From the NCBI GenBank assembly GCA_024761205.1, contig JAMASS010000004.1, positions 434,001 through 498,000 on the forward strand: 64,000 nt of DNA, written 5' to 3'. Position numbers and translations under genes: made by a program. Each line of letters opens with the position of its first letter. The first letter of the stretch is position 1. The notes below the pieces were generated by a model. That model was not told the DNA's origin. It worked only from the letters and a program-made list of their open reading frames with translations, and did not search any database. Below are positions 41,901 through 50,858 of this stretch, one piece after another. The DNA is from Limisphaerales bacterium (lineage in GTDB: Bacteria > Verrucomicrobiota > Verrucomicrobiia > Limisphaerales > AAA164-E04).

Positions 41901-43806
41901 GCAGAATGTGGTGCGTATCTTCCGTACCAAACCCGGATAAGACCACCCGCCGCTTGTCCGCTTTGCCATCGCCGTCAGTGTCCTCAAAGTGCAGGAGTTC
42001 TGTGCTTTGCCCCACATAAGCCCCACCATCGCCAGGCTCAACACCGGTAGGGATCAACAGCCCTTCGGCAAACACCGTCGAGCTCTCCGCAACCCCGTCC
42101 TTGTCCCGATCTTCCAAAACAACGATCGCGTCATCTGCACTCTGACCCGGTTTGATCTGGGGATAAACCGACGAACTTGCGACCCACAAACGCCCCTGCG
42201 AGTCGAAGTTCATTTGAATCGGCTTATGCAATAAGGGATTATGTGCGTAGAGTGAAATTTCGAGTCCATCGGCCAGCTCAAACTCCGGCAACAATTGATC
42301 GATGATGGGATTGTCTCGCCGGGAGTCGCCCTGCTTTCGCGCTACGAATCGGGCAACTTCAAATGATTCCGCAGGATCGGGTTCGTCATCAGCGAGTTTG
42401 ATCAGTTCATAAAAGTGCTGGCGTGGTTTCGCCAAACGGAAAATCTGCTCCTCCATTTCCGCAATTAGCGGATCGAACTTGGGAATCTCCACGGCGTTAT
42501 TGCCCTGCTCGTGCTTTCGAAACCCAAAGAGATAGGTGTGGTTCTGCGGCCGGAACCGATGGAAAAAGAGCTCGTTCTTTTTGACGATCAACTGTCGGAG
42601 CGCCTCAGCCTGATCAAACATCGGTCCTCGGGTCAAGTACATGCCATCACCCCAATTGCCCTCATTGTAAGTCATGATCGGTTGGCCATCGATCTTCAGG
42701 AGATACCGGCCCCGAGGCCATTGCATAAATCCGATGCGACGCAGCACCATGGTGGTCGGGTAGGCCTTCCCCTCCAAATCCCGATTCGGGAAGGGTAATT
42801 GTTCGTCTTTGGCTCGAAAAACCATCCTCTCTGGAGTCAAGGACACCACCGTGACTTGGTTCCCAGAAATACGTCCGTTCTGAACCCCTTGCGAACTCAA
42901 ACCCAGAGTCCATTGCCTCGGCTCCGCTTTCATCACCGTCGAGTAAACATCCGCAAGTCTTGAGTAGCCATATTCGTTCAAGTGAATCCCGTTGTCGGTA
43001 TGCAGTCGCTTGATGCGAGCATCATTGCCGTCTCCCAGCCAATGATACAAATCGACAAAGGGGTAGCCACGGCTCTCGGCAATTTCCTTGATCGCCGTGG
43101 AATACTCCAGCAACTGAGCATTGTGGTCATCAGGGTCGGGCAAATCGCCGCCGAGCCGTTCGTGCTTGATCGGTCCGAGCAGCACGAAGCGGGGTGGCGC
43201 TTCCGGAAGCGATTCTATGATTCGATCGATGAGCCGATTGATATCCTTGCCGAACTTGCTCAAACCCGCAGGGCCATCAAAAGAGCTCGACATGCCATAG
43301 CCCAACACGACAACGGTCGGCTTGAAAGCCACCAAGGGTTGCTGAATCCGCTCGAACCATACCGACTCATCTTTATGCCAATCAAAACTGGCCCGAGAAC
43401 GTCCGGTCGGAGTGTCACCGCTCCAAGAAAGATTTCGAAAACGGACATTCTTTCTCGGATAACGAACCGTTAAGCGAGTCTCCAAATGTCCATACCATTG
43501 CTCCCTCTCGAGGAGGGCATCGCCCAGGAACACCACGAGGTCTCCTTCAGTCAAATGAAAGGCATGCTTGGAGGGACGAGGGCGGCTTCGTCGTCTTGCC
43601 TCACGTTCCCTCTCAATATCACCCCTGCCAATGACCACGGCTCCGGCGGGAATATCCTGATTCAATTGATCCAGTTCCTTGTCATAGTCTCGCAACAGGA
43701 ATTCGGGACTCAAACTACCGCCCAGTTTCGATTGGCTTGACTGGGCCATGGCAACCGTCGTTCCCAGGATCGTTAGGCAAATCGCAAAAACGTTTCTCTT
43801 AAACAT
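38998..43806 (-). CDS. Giant secreted PVC-type cytochrome c / beta-propeller protein with SGNH-like domain
   Basis: A 1,602-residue exported protein. I start at the ATG complementary to 43804-43806 for the signal MFKRNVFAICLTILGT…AMAQ; the frame opens earlier at 43983 without a signal. Order: an SGNH-hydrolase-like domain (about 80-330) with TDNGIHLNEYGY as block V but LGDALLE instead of GDS at the nucleophile; an alpha/beta linker; a six-bladed PVC propeller (QMNFDSQGRLWVASSSVYPQ, DGALYVADWSNPIIQHGE); HEAT-type helices; a cytochrome c domain with CVMCHAIGG near residue 1,333; and a C-terminal sheet. Such proteins are linked to oxidation of sugars or polysaccharide parts in the planctomycete-verrucomicrobial group. 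Stand-alone. First host gene right of the island. Confidence 0.88.
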   Translation of the reverse strand: MFKRNVFAICLTILGTTVAMAQSSQSKLGGSLSPEFLLRDYDKELDQLNQDIPAGAVVIGRGDIEREREARRRSRPRPSKHAFHLTEGDLVVFLGDALLEREQWYGHLETRLTVRYPRKNVRFRNLSWSGDTPTGRSRASFDWHKDESVWFERIQQPLVAFKPTVVVLGYGMSSSFDGPAGLSKFGKDINRLIDRIIESLPEAPPRFVLLGPIKHERLGGDLPDPDDHNAQLLEYSTAIKEIAESRGYPFVDLYHWLGDGNDARIKRLHTDNGIHLNEYGYSRLADVYSTVMKAEPRQWTLGLSSQGVQNGRISGNQVTVVSLTPERMVFRAKDEQLPFPNRDLEGKAYPTTMVLRRIGFMQWPRGRYLLKIDGQPIMTYNEGNWGDGMYLTRGPMFDQAEALRQLIVKKNELFFHRFRPQNHTYLFGFRKHEQGNNAVEIPKFDPLIAEMEEQIFRLAKPRQHFYELIKLADDEPDPAESFEVARFVARKQGDSRRDNPIIDQLLPEFELADGLEISLYAHNPLLHKPIQMNFDSQGRLWVASSSVYPQIKPGQSADDAIVVLEDRDKDGVAESSTVFAEGLLIPTGVEPGDGGAYVGQSTELLHFEDTDGDGKADKRRVVLSGFGTEDTHHILHTLRWGHDGQLYMNQSIYIHSHIETPHGVERLNSGGIWHLRPKTLELGVFLKGFCNPWGHHFDDYGQSFVTDGAGFQGISYGLPGAMYFTYARAPRVLDSISPGSYPKFCGLELLYSEHFPDDWQGTAITCDFRSHRIVQFTIDEQGAGYAAQEQPELVRGLSNTFRPIDVKVGPDGALYVADWSNPIIQHGEVDFRDPRRDKIHGRIWRITYKGRPLVEPPNLIESSDRELLDLLLSKNGYLKQQARRVLTERGQTIRKALARWVDDQESEFALLQALWMYQSIDELNPELVFRLLAAKDGRVRAAAARVLRFWQDRIGGSQKLLAARVNDEHPRVRLEAMRALVHDPNAQSAAAVLEGLNHPVDRFLDYALWLSINALSEPWVNALRVGLWSMEGREKQLAFGLKSIPAEQAGKVLSQLLETQKINLGGAGPWIELIGKVGNSAELANLLNRLVANDFDTAMSLRVIQALSEAKRLRDVIPGSASTAVAELFDAADPEIQAGALRLAGSWKLHQFEGRFQDKAGDSQSPRAARDAAINALRSLGSLSAYQKLEDLLRRPDTVSIHPQLAQALAALDLGGSIVLILEVMNELSQEADLRATWQTVLRQKDAAATVTKALRGKKLAQKTAMMGMRIARESGRNLTELLLALERAGNLAPSGSAADCERISQLAQQTVAQGDPDRGEAVYRRLDLGCVMCHAIGGVGGQVGPDLTSIGASAPVDYLVESLLSPNEKVKEGYHSLIVETNKGEEYSGILVREDQSEIVMRNAANQTFSVAKQDVANRITGGSLMPSGLIDGLQQNEKLDLFNFLSHLGKPGRFDAARSNVARQWRLRAGRHADEQFGIDKMIADPAGKRWQTVMTLVDGRLKQETMREALQLKNINQVTSLIGLFTAAQLQVARKGSVTLSFSAPKDTLLWVDGKPVEFGRQRQVELDVGVHDVVLKLNPRKLPESIRVECDEGIFLVN

Positions 43807-44248
43807 CACACCAACTGCCATCTCGCTCCGGCCTCCGAGAACATCCGGCAGACCCAGCATTTTTTTCGTTACGATAGACCATGCCGTTGACCAACAAAAC
43901 ACCTTAATCCAAACGGTCATGCGGGGAGACCACCAATAGCGCAGCCCTTTCGTTTCGTAAAGGCAAATTCCCGAGCCCGTCAAGCGGTGGAGAGGAGCGG
44001 CAATCGGGCGCTCAACCGGGAAACTAATTTCGTCACGAAGAATCCAAATTAGCGAAAGATCGCCATACTCCAGAACCTAGCGATATCTGGCTGACTCCTT
44101 GGCACCGCTTTCCCCTTAGGCTGTTGCCACCTCTAGCTCGACAACTCACCAAGAGTCGCACCGGTTTAGGCTCGCCGGTTCCCTCATTACCCAACATGCT
44201 GGCTTTTTATCTCTGCAAGCCAGAGCAAGAACGACACAAAACGCTCAC

Positions 44249-45940
44249 ATGCCGAAGCCCAGAATTCCCAAAAAGGATATCACGCTAAGGCCACCCGAAG
44301 AGGCAGCCCGGCTTGAACTGTCGGCTCGAATTGAAACGATCCTCGGTCACGCCAAGCACCGTTTCACACTTCTTGGCGCCTTCGCGTTTCTGTTACTCGG
44401 ACTTCTGGTCACGGGCGCACAAAACCTTCATCAACTCAATACACAGGGCATCGCCTACATACTCCTCGCCAAACATTGCGCTAGCGGTGATTTCGGCTTA
44501 GCCGTTTCAAGCTACTGGAGTCCCATGCTAAGCTGGTGCATAGCCGTCGGACTCAAGATCGGTTGGAACGATCCCACCGCCGCTCGCGTCGCCATGGGAA
44601 TCTCCGGACTCCTGTTTTGGATCGCCGCTGTGGTCCTCCTTTTTCTCACGCAGATTCCGGCTCGCTCGCTTCTCATCGGGGCCTGGCTGACAGCATTCGC
44701 GGCTCTCCCATGGTCGATCGAGTACATCAGCCCCGATCTGCTGGGTGCCGCCCTTCTGCTATTGGCGATTGCCACGACCTTCTACACGGTTCGCTTTAAA
44801 AGTAGGGAAGCGGCAATTGCCGCCGGGCTGTTTTGGGGACTCACGTATTATGCCCAAGCAATGTTGTTGCCCGTCATTTTCATTTCGCTTCTTGGATTTG
44901 GACTGATTGGGAAGCTCGGTTCCTCTGATAAAACCCGAACCTGGCTCAAGTCGATCGGACTCCAAACCGCAGTCGCTGTGATCATCATGGTTCCGTGGTG
45001 GACGGTATTGTCGCTTGAATACGGACGCCCCACCATTGGAACTGTTTGGAAGATCGATCATGCCGTTGCGGGACCTCCTGACGTGGATCGCTATCATCCT
45101 TGTTTCGGGTCATTTAATCCGCCCAGTGAAGGGCGACTGACGAACTGGGAAGATCCGGCACGGCTCAAGTATTCGTACTGGTCTCCATTGAAAACCCGAG
45201 CAAATCGAGAACACCAAGCCAGCTTAATCAAATCCAATATCAAGGCCGCTCTTAGCATCTTCAGCGGCTACGGCACCTTCGGGATCGGTATCCTCGCCTT
45301 GCTATCCTGTTTGGTCTTCCGTCCACCGTTGGAACGCCAAGTTCTTTCCCAGACCTGGCGTTGGGTCATCGTCCCAGCTCCCAGCGTCGTGCTCGCCTTT
45401 CTGCCCGTCTCCGTGACTGGTTTCGATTCCCGTTTTTTCTACGTCGTCTACCCGCTGATGTTGGTCGCCGCATTGAATTTCATCGAGTGGCTACCGAGGC
45501 AATTCGACTGGGAACGATTTCCGGGAGGATTCGTCGCTGCGATCTTAGCAATTCTGTTTGCCATCCCCATCATCCCTCGATTGACTGCTTCCCTGGAGGG
45601 CATGCACAACCCTGGTGGCTATGCCACGCTCGAGCTAGCCGCGCGGATGAAAACCGCCAACATCAGCGGTACGATCGCCGGCGATGCAATGCTCCTGGGC
45701 AGCCGTACGGGCCTCTATGTTGCCTGCCTGCTCAATGAATCCTGGATTGGAGACTCACCGGCAGTTGTCGGCACAGATTATCTTTCGTGCGGCGCAGACC
45801 TCATCATCGTCCATCGCCAACATCGCGTGAACTCGGATATGGAATTCAACCCGGCGTTTCGTGATCTCGACACTGTCTTGTTTCCCGACAAAATGCAGGC
45901 GGAGCAGTTTCCATTACGTGTCTATCAAATCAATCGATAG
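44249..45940 (+). CDS. GT39/ArnT-like multi-pass membrane glycosyltransferase
   Basis: A 563-residue inner-membrane protein with about ten helices, the first near residues 38-58. The N-terminal luminal loop NTQGIAYILLAKHCASGDF stands where PMT/ArnT-type enzymes have an acidic catalytic loop; here the Asp-Glu pair is not evident. YWSPMLSWCIAVGLKI and PWSIEYISPDLLGAALLL are family-like. Enzymes of this fold transfer sugars or sugar-like groups from polyprenyl phosphate to lipids or proteins. Substrate unknown. It ends at the glcD relic. Confidence 0.7.
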   Translation: MPKPRIPKKDITLRPPEEAARLELSARIETILGHAKHRFTLLGAFAFLLLGLLVTGAQNLHQLNTQGIAYILLAKHCASGDFGLAVSSYWSPMLSWCIAVGLKIGWNDPTAARVAMGISGLLFWIAAVVLLFLTQIPARSLLIGAWLTAFAALPWSIEYISPDLLGAALLLLAIATTFYTVRFKSREAAIAAGLFWGLTYYAQAMLLPVIFISLLGFGLIGKLGSSDKTRTWLKSIGLQTAVAVIIMVPWWTVLSLEYGRPTIGTVWKIDHAVAGPPDVDRYHPCFGSFNPPSEGRLTNWEDPARLKYSYWSPLKTRANREHQASLIKSNIKAALSIFSGYGTFGIGILALLSCLVFRPPLERQVLSQTWRWVIVPAPSVVLAFLPVSVTGFDSRFFYVVYPLMLVAALNFIEWLPRQFDWERFPGGFVAAILAILFAIPIIPRLTASLEGMHNPGGYATLELAARMKTANISGTIAGDAMLLGSRTGLYVACLLNESWIGDSPAVVGTDYLSCGADLIIVHRQHRVNSDMEFNPAFRDLDTVLFPDKMQAEQFPLRVYQINR

Positions 45941-45980
45941 CCACCATGTCCGCACCGTACAACAACCGCAACTGAAGTCT

Positions 45981-46770
45981 GACCTCATCGCCATCACTGG
46001 CGACCGCGTTTGGCTCGGCATGGAACCCGATGGTGGTGAAGAAATGGATGGCTATAATCTTCGCAGCATCATGATCAGCTGCAAAGGCATGGATTGTGAT
46101 TCGGCTACTCGTTCAGCTGCTCCCGTCTCCTGAATAAAGCGCTCTTATAGTCACCTTCGAAACCGTTGAAGACGCGTCACAAACGGCCTCAGACATCATC
46201 CCCGCCGGTATCATTCCCAGTGTGATAGAAATGATGGACCAACTGATCACGCAAGCCATCGAGTCCACCTATCAGTTTGGTTTTCCTTTGGACGCACGAT
46301 GGTTTTCATTATAGAAGATTGAAATTCGGGATCAAGGTGGCAAACCGATCGGGTGCCCAAAATCTGCGGCGCCAACAAAGCGCGTGAAATTCGCTTGGCC
46401 CAATCTAAATCCCAATGGGCCGCCCTATGGAAACGCCGCAAACGAGCGTTTGGCGCCATTGGTCGCCTCAGCCCAAATTTTCTCACTTAGGACGGGGTTG
46501 TTCCCCGCTCCCGTCATCACGGAATTCATTGCTGTGACCAGTCGAAAGTATAGCCTGCAGATTTCAAATGTTTTTCATGCCGGTGATGGCAACATCCATC
46601 CGTTAATCCTCTATGACAAGCGTGATTCCGATCAAGTCAACCGTGATCTCGCAAACCCCTGGACAAGCCGTATCGAACTGGGCGGCAGTGTTTCTGACGA
46701 GCACAGCATCGGCGTCGAGAAAGTGCATTTTATGGGCAAGCAGTTCTCGGAGGCAGACCTGAAAGCTCCG
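45981..46770 (+). pseudogene. glcD: glcD-type FAD-linked oxidase pseudogene
   Basis: Three pieces in different frames follow the order of glycolate oxidase subunit GlcD. First TGDRVWLGMEPDGG and DGYNLRSIMI (FAD-binding domain, where intact enzymes have GYDLTGLLVGSEGTLG). Next, near 46150-46300, VTFETVEDASQTASDIIPAGIIPSVIEMMDQL. Last, from about 46500, FHAGDGNIHPLILYDKRD and GGSVSDEHSIGVEK…FSEADL (C-terminal cap; intact proteins have GEHGIG). Stops and frameshifts separate them. Its tail lies under the 3' end of the opposite gene. Confidence 0.8.
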
Positions 46771-48220
46771 GAAGGAATTCTCTCAACGCCGGGCCCAGCC
46801 GAGTTCGCAATTGGTCCGCCAAAACCGGAGCCAACCCTTCTTTGGGATCAAGCATGCGCAGAAGCACCTCGCGCTTGAGCTCGGGAATCGGCGGCAGGCC
46901 CACCCGAACATCCTGCCCCTTGCCGATCTCCCCGTGGAAGCGATCCCACATCTTGCGCACCAATAATTCCATACCGATTGCTCGATCTTGCTCGCCAATG
47001 GCAAGATAAAAGAAGGACTTACCCAAAATGCCCAGCATCATGGCCTTCATGCGATCCTGCGAGGTGCTGCCAAATTCCTCCTCCAGGCGCTGGAAGGCGT
47101 ATTCCTCAAGACTGACCTCGTCAGGGATGCTGCCCGGGTAGAGTTCACGAACATAGTCGTAATACTTCGTCGCCTCCGCGACCCGGTTATGGGTGTAAAG
47201 AAAATAGATCGCCGTTCTGAGAAAATTCTTGTGAGCTGTGGAGATATGCTCCCGCTGAGCCTCGTCTTCCTCCATCATCTGCTCGTAAACGCCGTTCACC
47301 GTTTCGGTGATAGCGATATTGGGACCGAACTCATAGCCCATCACATAGCCGTCCGATTCGCGTTCCTTGGCGATGGGGAATTCAAAGAGGCGGCCGCGGT
47401 GAAACGCCGTCTGCATACTCTGAAAAAGCATGCGGCGGAGATTGATGTAATCCTTCTGCCGAATCGATCTCTGCAATCCCAAGTAAGCCCAGTAGATCGC
47501 ATGGGTCTCAGGCAAGCGCCATTCCAAAGGCCCATACTCTTCTTCGACCTGCTTGATGGCATTGATATCCATCTTGAACTCCTCCCGTAGTCGACGGGCC
47601 CGTTCTTGATCTTCGGGCGTTTGCGGATCGATGAACTTGTCAAAATTGGGTGCCCGTCCATCAAAGAGTCCGTCCATCCACTTGGCCCACTCGTTTTTGT
47701 ACAACATATGGGCGTCATCCATGCTAGCGCCCATCTTGTGCTGGAAGTGCCAGGCCAACTCTCGATAAAGCATCGTCTCTTGGGGGTTCCACGGAATCCC
47801 CTGGTCGCGCAGCAGCTCAATGCCCCGCTGCACCCATTGCCAGCGGTCGGCATGATCCGGGAACTTAACCGAGATATTGTAGGAAAGGTTCCACGCCTGA
47901 TGAATCCAGACCGTCACAAAATGCGGCTGCAGTTTGGTGATCCAGTCGGCTAACTGAACCATCTCGAAGTATTTGCCATCGTCCTGCAACTGCGTCGCTC
48001 GGATCCAAAGAAGATTCGCGATCAATCCGCGAAAGCCCCCCAACGCGACGGTGGTGAACGCCAATACGGGAGGTGCATTTTCCAGGGGCTCAAGACGAGT
48101 CAAGCCCATATCCGACCGTGCCCTGTTGAGCGACTTCTGAACAAAGGAAACCCCGCTCAAGAAGATCACAATCAAACAGCACATCAAGGGCTTAAAGAAC
48201 CTGGCACGTAGGGGACTCAT
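46730..48220 (-). CDS. Hypothetical membrane-anchored protein of an ABC-export operon
   Basis: A 496-residue protein from the ATG at 48218-48220 (complement), which overlaps the permease stop (ATGA). One N-terminal membrane helix (CCLIVIFLSGVSFVQKSL) and a long soluble helical part with TPR-like spacing: LAFTTVALGGFRGLIANLLW, KYFEMVQLADWITKLQPHF, NPQETMLYRELAWHFQHKM. I have no function for it; its coupling to an ABC exporter suggests a role with that system. The last 14 or so residues (LPELSGLPPRTACP) are read antisense from the glcD relic, so the native end may have been lost or extended. Confidence 0.75.
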   Translation of the reverse strand: MSPLRARFFKPLMCCLIVIFLSGVSFVQKSLNRARSDMGLTRLEPLENAPPVLAFTTVALGGFRGLIANLLWIRATQLQDDGKYFEMVQLADWITKLQPHFVTVWIHQAWNLSYNISVKFPDHADRWQWVQRGIELLRDQGIPWNPQETMLYRELAWHFQHKMGASMDDAHMLYKNEWAKWMDGLFDGRAPNFDKFIDPQTPEDQERARRLREEFKMDINAIKQVEEEYGPLEWRLPETHAIYWAYLGLQRSIRQKDYINLRRMLFQSMQTAFHRGRLFEFPIAKERESDGYVMGYEFGPNIAITETVNGVYEQMMEEDEAQREHISTAHKNFLRTAIYFLYTHNRVAEATKYYDYVRELYPGSIPDEVSLEEYAFQRLEEEFGSTSQDRMKAMMLGILGKSFFYLAIGEQDRAIGMELLVRKMWDRFHGEIGKGQDVRVGLPPIPELKREVLLRMLDPKEGLAPVLADQLRTRLGPALREFLPELSGLPPRTACP

Positions 48221-49599
48221 CAGAAACTCTTTGCCGCAGCTAATTCCCGCTTGGTGAAAATGACGATTCCAAGAAGTGCAAAAACGCCCCCCATCAAAAC
48301 CACAATCTGAAAGACGCCCTGCGCCACTCGGGTCCACGTGATCAACCGTCCCGTGCTTAAGCTACCCACAGGAGAGAAATCCCGTATCAAATTGATCGCA
48401 CCCAACAACCCAGTCGCTGCCGTGACGGTGACTTTATCGATCACCGAGGGCGCCGCTATCTGGCCCGTATTGGAGTCAACTCCAGTGATGCCGCCCTCGG
48501 TAATGATCTGAGACAAGGTTCCGTTTGAAAAACCGATGAAAAGCGTCGAGAGAGTGAAAAACGCGGCAATCGGAAAGGATAGGAAGCTTGCGGCCATCAA
48601 GCCAAGCGCACACAAAAATCCCAACCAACAATAAATCAGGAGCATTCCCCGGAAAAAATTCGGCGCGAAGGTGCCAGTCTTATACAAGACTTCCACTCCA
48701 TCATCCAATGGGAACAACAAAGCCTTTTCGTTTAAGTTGATAAAGTCCACCGTCAAATTTTCGTCCATGCCAACCATGTTCGGGGGAATCTTGAACTGAA
48801 AGGGTGATTCCGGAGAGATACTGTTCTCAATTCGCACCCGCAGCCTCCCCTCCGGCGGCCCGATCTCCCAAAAACCGGCATACGTGCTCGTATCGTAAGC
48901 GCTGGCAGTAAAAAACTTCACGCGCAAATACATCGGGAGATCCCTGACCTTTTCCGGCGGTCCCACGGGAATGACCCATCGACGCTGATATCGCGGATGC
49001 ACCACCTGATGCTCCGCAATCACTTGCTGCTCGGTTTGATCCCGAACGAATTCCCGATCTCTCGAAGCGAGGCCGGGGTTCTCCTCCAAACGTGCCGCCA
49101 TCCGTTTGTCGACACCAGTCTGGATATCTGGCGCCTTCTCCTTGGCGGAAGCCCGCGCGACAAAAATCTCGTTCCGGAGGATCGCTTGCTGTTCCTCAGG
49201 TAACTGTGCAGCTCGCTTCTTCATTAAGAAAAAAACCGCGATTCCAGAAAGACTGAGCAAGATCCCGTTCAGCACCATAATGCCGACCCACTTACCCAAC
49301 CAAACCTGCCACCGGGCCACCGGCTTTGCGACAACTATCTGCATCTGATACTCCTCAATATCCCGCGCCAAGGTCCCGCAAGCGATCCACATGGTCGCCA
49401 GGCCCAATAGTCCGGTAATGAAGCTCAGGGTGTAAGTCAGGAGGATCTGCGTGAATCCCTGCGCTGTGCCGTCATCTTTGATGATCAGTGGCAAGCCAAT
49501 GACCGTCAACAGCAGCAAGACGCCGAGCACGATCAACAAACGGAATCGGACCGCAGCCTTCAGCGTCAGAAAGGCAATGGCAAGGAGCGCTTGCATCAA
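48220..49599 (-). CDS. ABC-2-type transporter permease
   Basis: A 459-residue inner-membrane permease. Two N-terminal helices (about 8-40 and 60-85), a third pair near 95-125, a large periplasmic loop (about 140-310) and a C-terminal group of three helices. The segment ARDIEEYQMQIVVAKPVARW, with a Gly-Lys turn after it, is typical of the coupling helix in ABC-2 permeases of the NosY/YhgE kind. Stop overlaps the next gene and the ATPase gene ends five bases before its start, so the three form a unit. Substrate unknown. Confidence 0.85.
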   Translation of the reverse strand: MMQALLAIAFLTLKAAVRFRLLIVLGVLLLLTVIGLPLIIKDDGTAQGFTQILLTYTLSFITGLLGLATMWIACGTLARDIEEYQMQIVVAKPVARWQVWLGKWVGIMVLNGILLSLSGIAVFFLMKKRAAQLPEEQQAILRNEIFVARASAKEKAPDIQTGVDKRMAARLEENPGLASRDREFVRDQTEQQVIAEHQVVHPRYQRRWVIPVGPPEKVRDLPMYLRVKFFTASAYDTSTYAGFWEIGPPEGRLRVRIENSISPESPFQFKIPPNMVGMDENLTVDFINLNEKALLFPLDDGVEVLYKTGTFAPNFFRGMLLIYCWLGFLCALGLMAASFLSFPIAAFFTLSTLFIGFSNGTLSQIITEGGITGVDSNTGQIAAPSVIDKVTVTAATGLLGAINLIRDFSPVGSLSTGRLITWTRVAQGVFQIVVLMGGVFALLGIVIFTKRELAAAKSF

Positions 49600-49604
49600 T
49601 CAGA

Positions 49605-50828
49605 TCACTTGTCCTTCGACTCGGCGTCGGAGTTCTCAAGTAACGAAGACAGCTTTTTGTTGGCCTTTTCCAGGTTAGCCGCCGGATTGGGGGCAACTTC
49701 TACCTTGGGCTCGGCAGCAAATTCAGCCTGCGAGAGCTGCTCCAACTTGGTTTCATCGACCTTAGGCTCGAGCTGAGCCGCGATTGATTCCGCGGAAGTA
49801 GCAGACTCCGAAGTCAGGGTCGTCAAGTGATCGAGCATTTGATCCGGCGAATCCTCCTCTTCCGTCTCGCCTTTGAGATAAGCGGCCACCCGGTTGCCGG
49901 ACACTGCGCCGGAGGTTGCGGCCTCGTCCTGGCGAGCCTTTTCCACCACACCCAAAAAGTAGCTCTCAAGATTCTGAGTCGGGTTGTCAATAGAGATCTT
50001 GGCCTCGTCCACATCCTGGCGAATGATCTGCAAAACCTTCTCCATGGTCTCTCGCGGGAGCAAAGGCATCGTGATCCGCGTTACATCCGGGGTGGTCAAG
50101 AGCTCCTGCAAGGTGCCCAGTGCCTGCACTCGGCCGCCGTAATAGATCACCACGCGATCGCAGACATCTTCCACATCGGAGAGGAGGTGACTACTCAGAA
50201 TGACCGTCTTGCCGCGTTTGGCCAAGGCCATGATCAAGTCCTTAATTTCTCGACAACCGATCGGATCCAAACCGGAAGTCGGTTCGTCCAGAATTACCAA
50301 ATCCGGATCGTTAATCAGTGCTTGCGCCAAGCCAATTCGGCGCTGCATGCCTTTGGAGAACTCTCCAACCTGTCGGCTAGTGGCGTTCTTCAGACCAACC
50401 ATATCGATCAGCTGTTCGGTTCGTTTCTTGCGCTCGAGCTTGTTGAGATTGAAAAGATTTCCGAAGAAATCCAACGTCTCAGCAGAGTCCAAGTATTTAT
50501 AGAGATAGGACTCCTCCGGAAGATAACCAATATGAGATTTGGTAGCCACGTGCCGCGGTGAACGCCCGAAGACTTCGATATGCCCCTTGGTAGGATACAA
50601 CAGGCCGAGCAACATTTTGATGGTCGTCGATTTCCCTGAGCCATTGGGTCCCAAGAGGCCGAAGACCTCGCCTCGCCGCACCTCAAAGTTGACATTGTTG
50701 ACGGCCTTCGCTTTGGGGCGCCCCCAAAAATCCTTGAACACTTTGGTTAGCCCCTTGACGGAGATGACATTCTCGCTTGCGCTTGTTGCGCTCTCAGTAT
50801 CCTGGGTAGATGTCACTGAGGTTACCAT
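49605..50828 (-). CDS. ABC transporter ATP-binding protein with long acidic tail
   Basis: A 407-residue ATPase. Walker A GPNGSGKST, ABC signature FSKGMQRRIG, Walker B LVILDEPTSGLDP, switch His in ILSSHLL. The last 130 residues after GRVQAL are Glu/Ala/Ser-rich with a region containing DVTRITMPLLPRE and a coiled-coil end (LEKANKKLSSLLEN). DrrA/CcmA-type exporters have similar extensions. It lies five bases from the permease, and forms with it an ABC-2 exporter. A distal part of an eight-gene leftward operon. Confidence 0.92.
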   Translation of the reverse strand: MVTSVTSTQDTESATSASENVISVKGLTKVFKDFWGRPKAKAVNNVNFEVRRGEVFGLLGPNGSGKSTTIKMLLGLLYPTKGHIEVFGRSPRHVATKSHIGYLPEESYLYKYLDSAETLDFFGNLFNLNKLERKKRTEQLIDMVGLKNATSRQVGEFSKGMQRRIGLAQALINDPDLVILDEPTSGLDPIGCREIKDLIMALAKRGKTVILSSHLLSDVEDVCDRVVIYYGGRVQALGTLQELLTTPDVTRITMPLLPRETMEKVLQIIRQDVDEAKISIDNPTQNLESYFLGVVEKARQDEAATSGAVSGNRVAAYLKGETEEEDSPDQMLDHLTTLTSESATSAESIAAQLEPKVDETKLEQLSQAEFAAEPKVEVAPNPAANLEKANKKLSSLLENSDAESKDK

Positions 50829-50858
50829 AGCATTCCTTCCGGTTTGGAATTGACCTGC

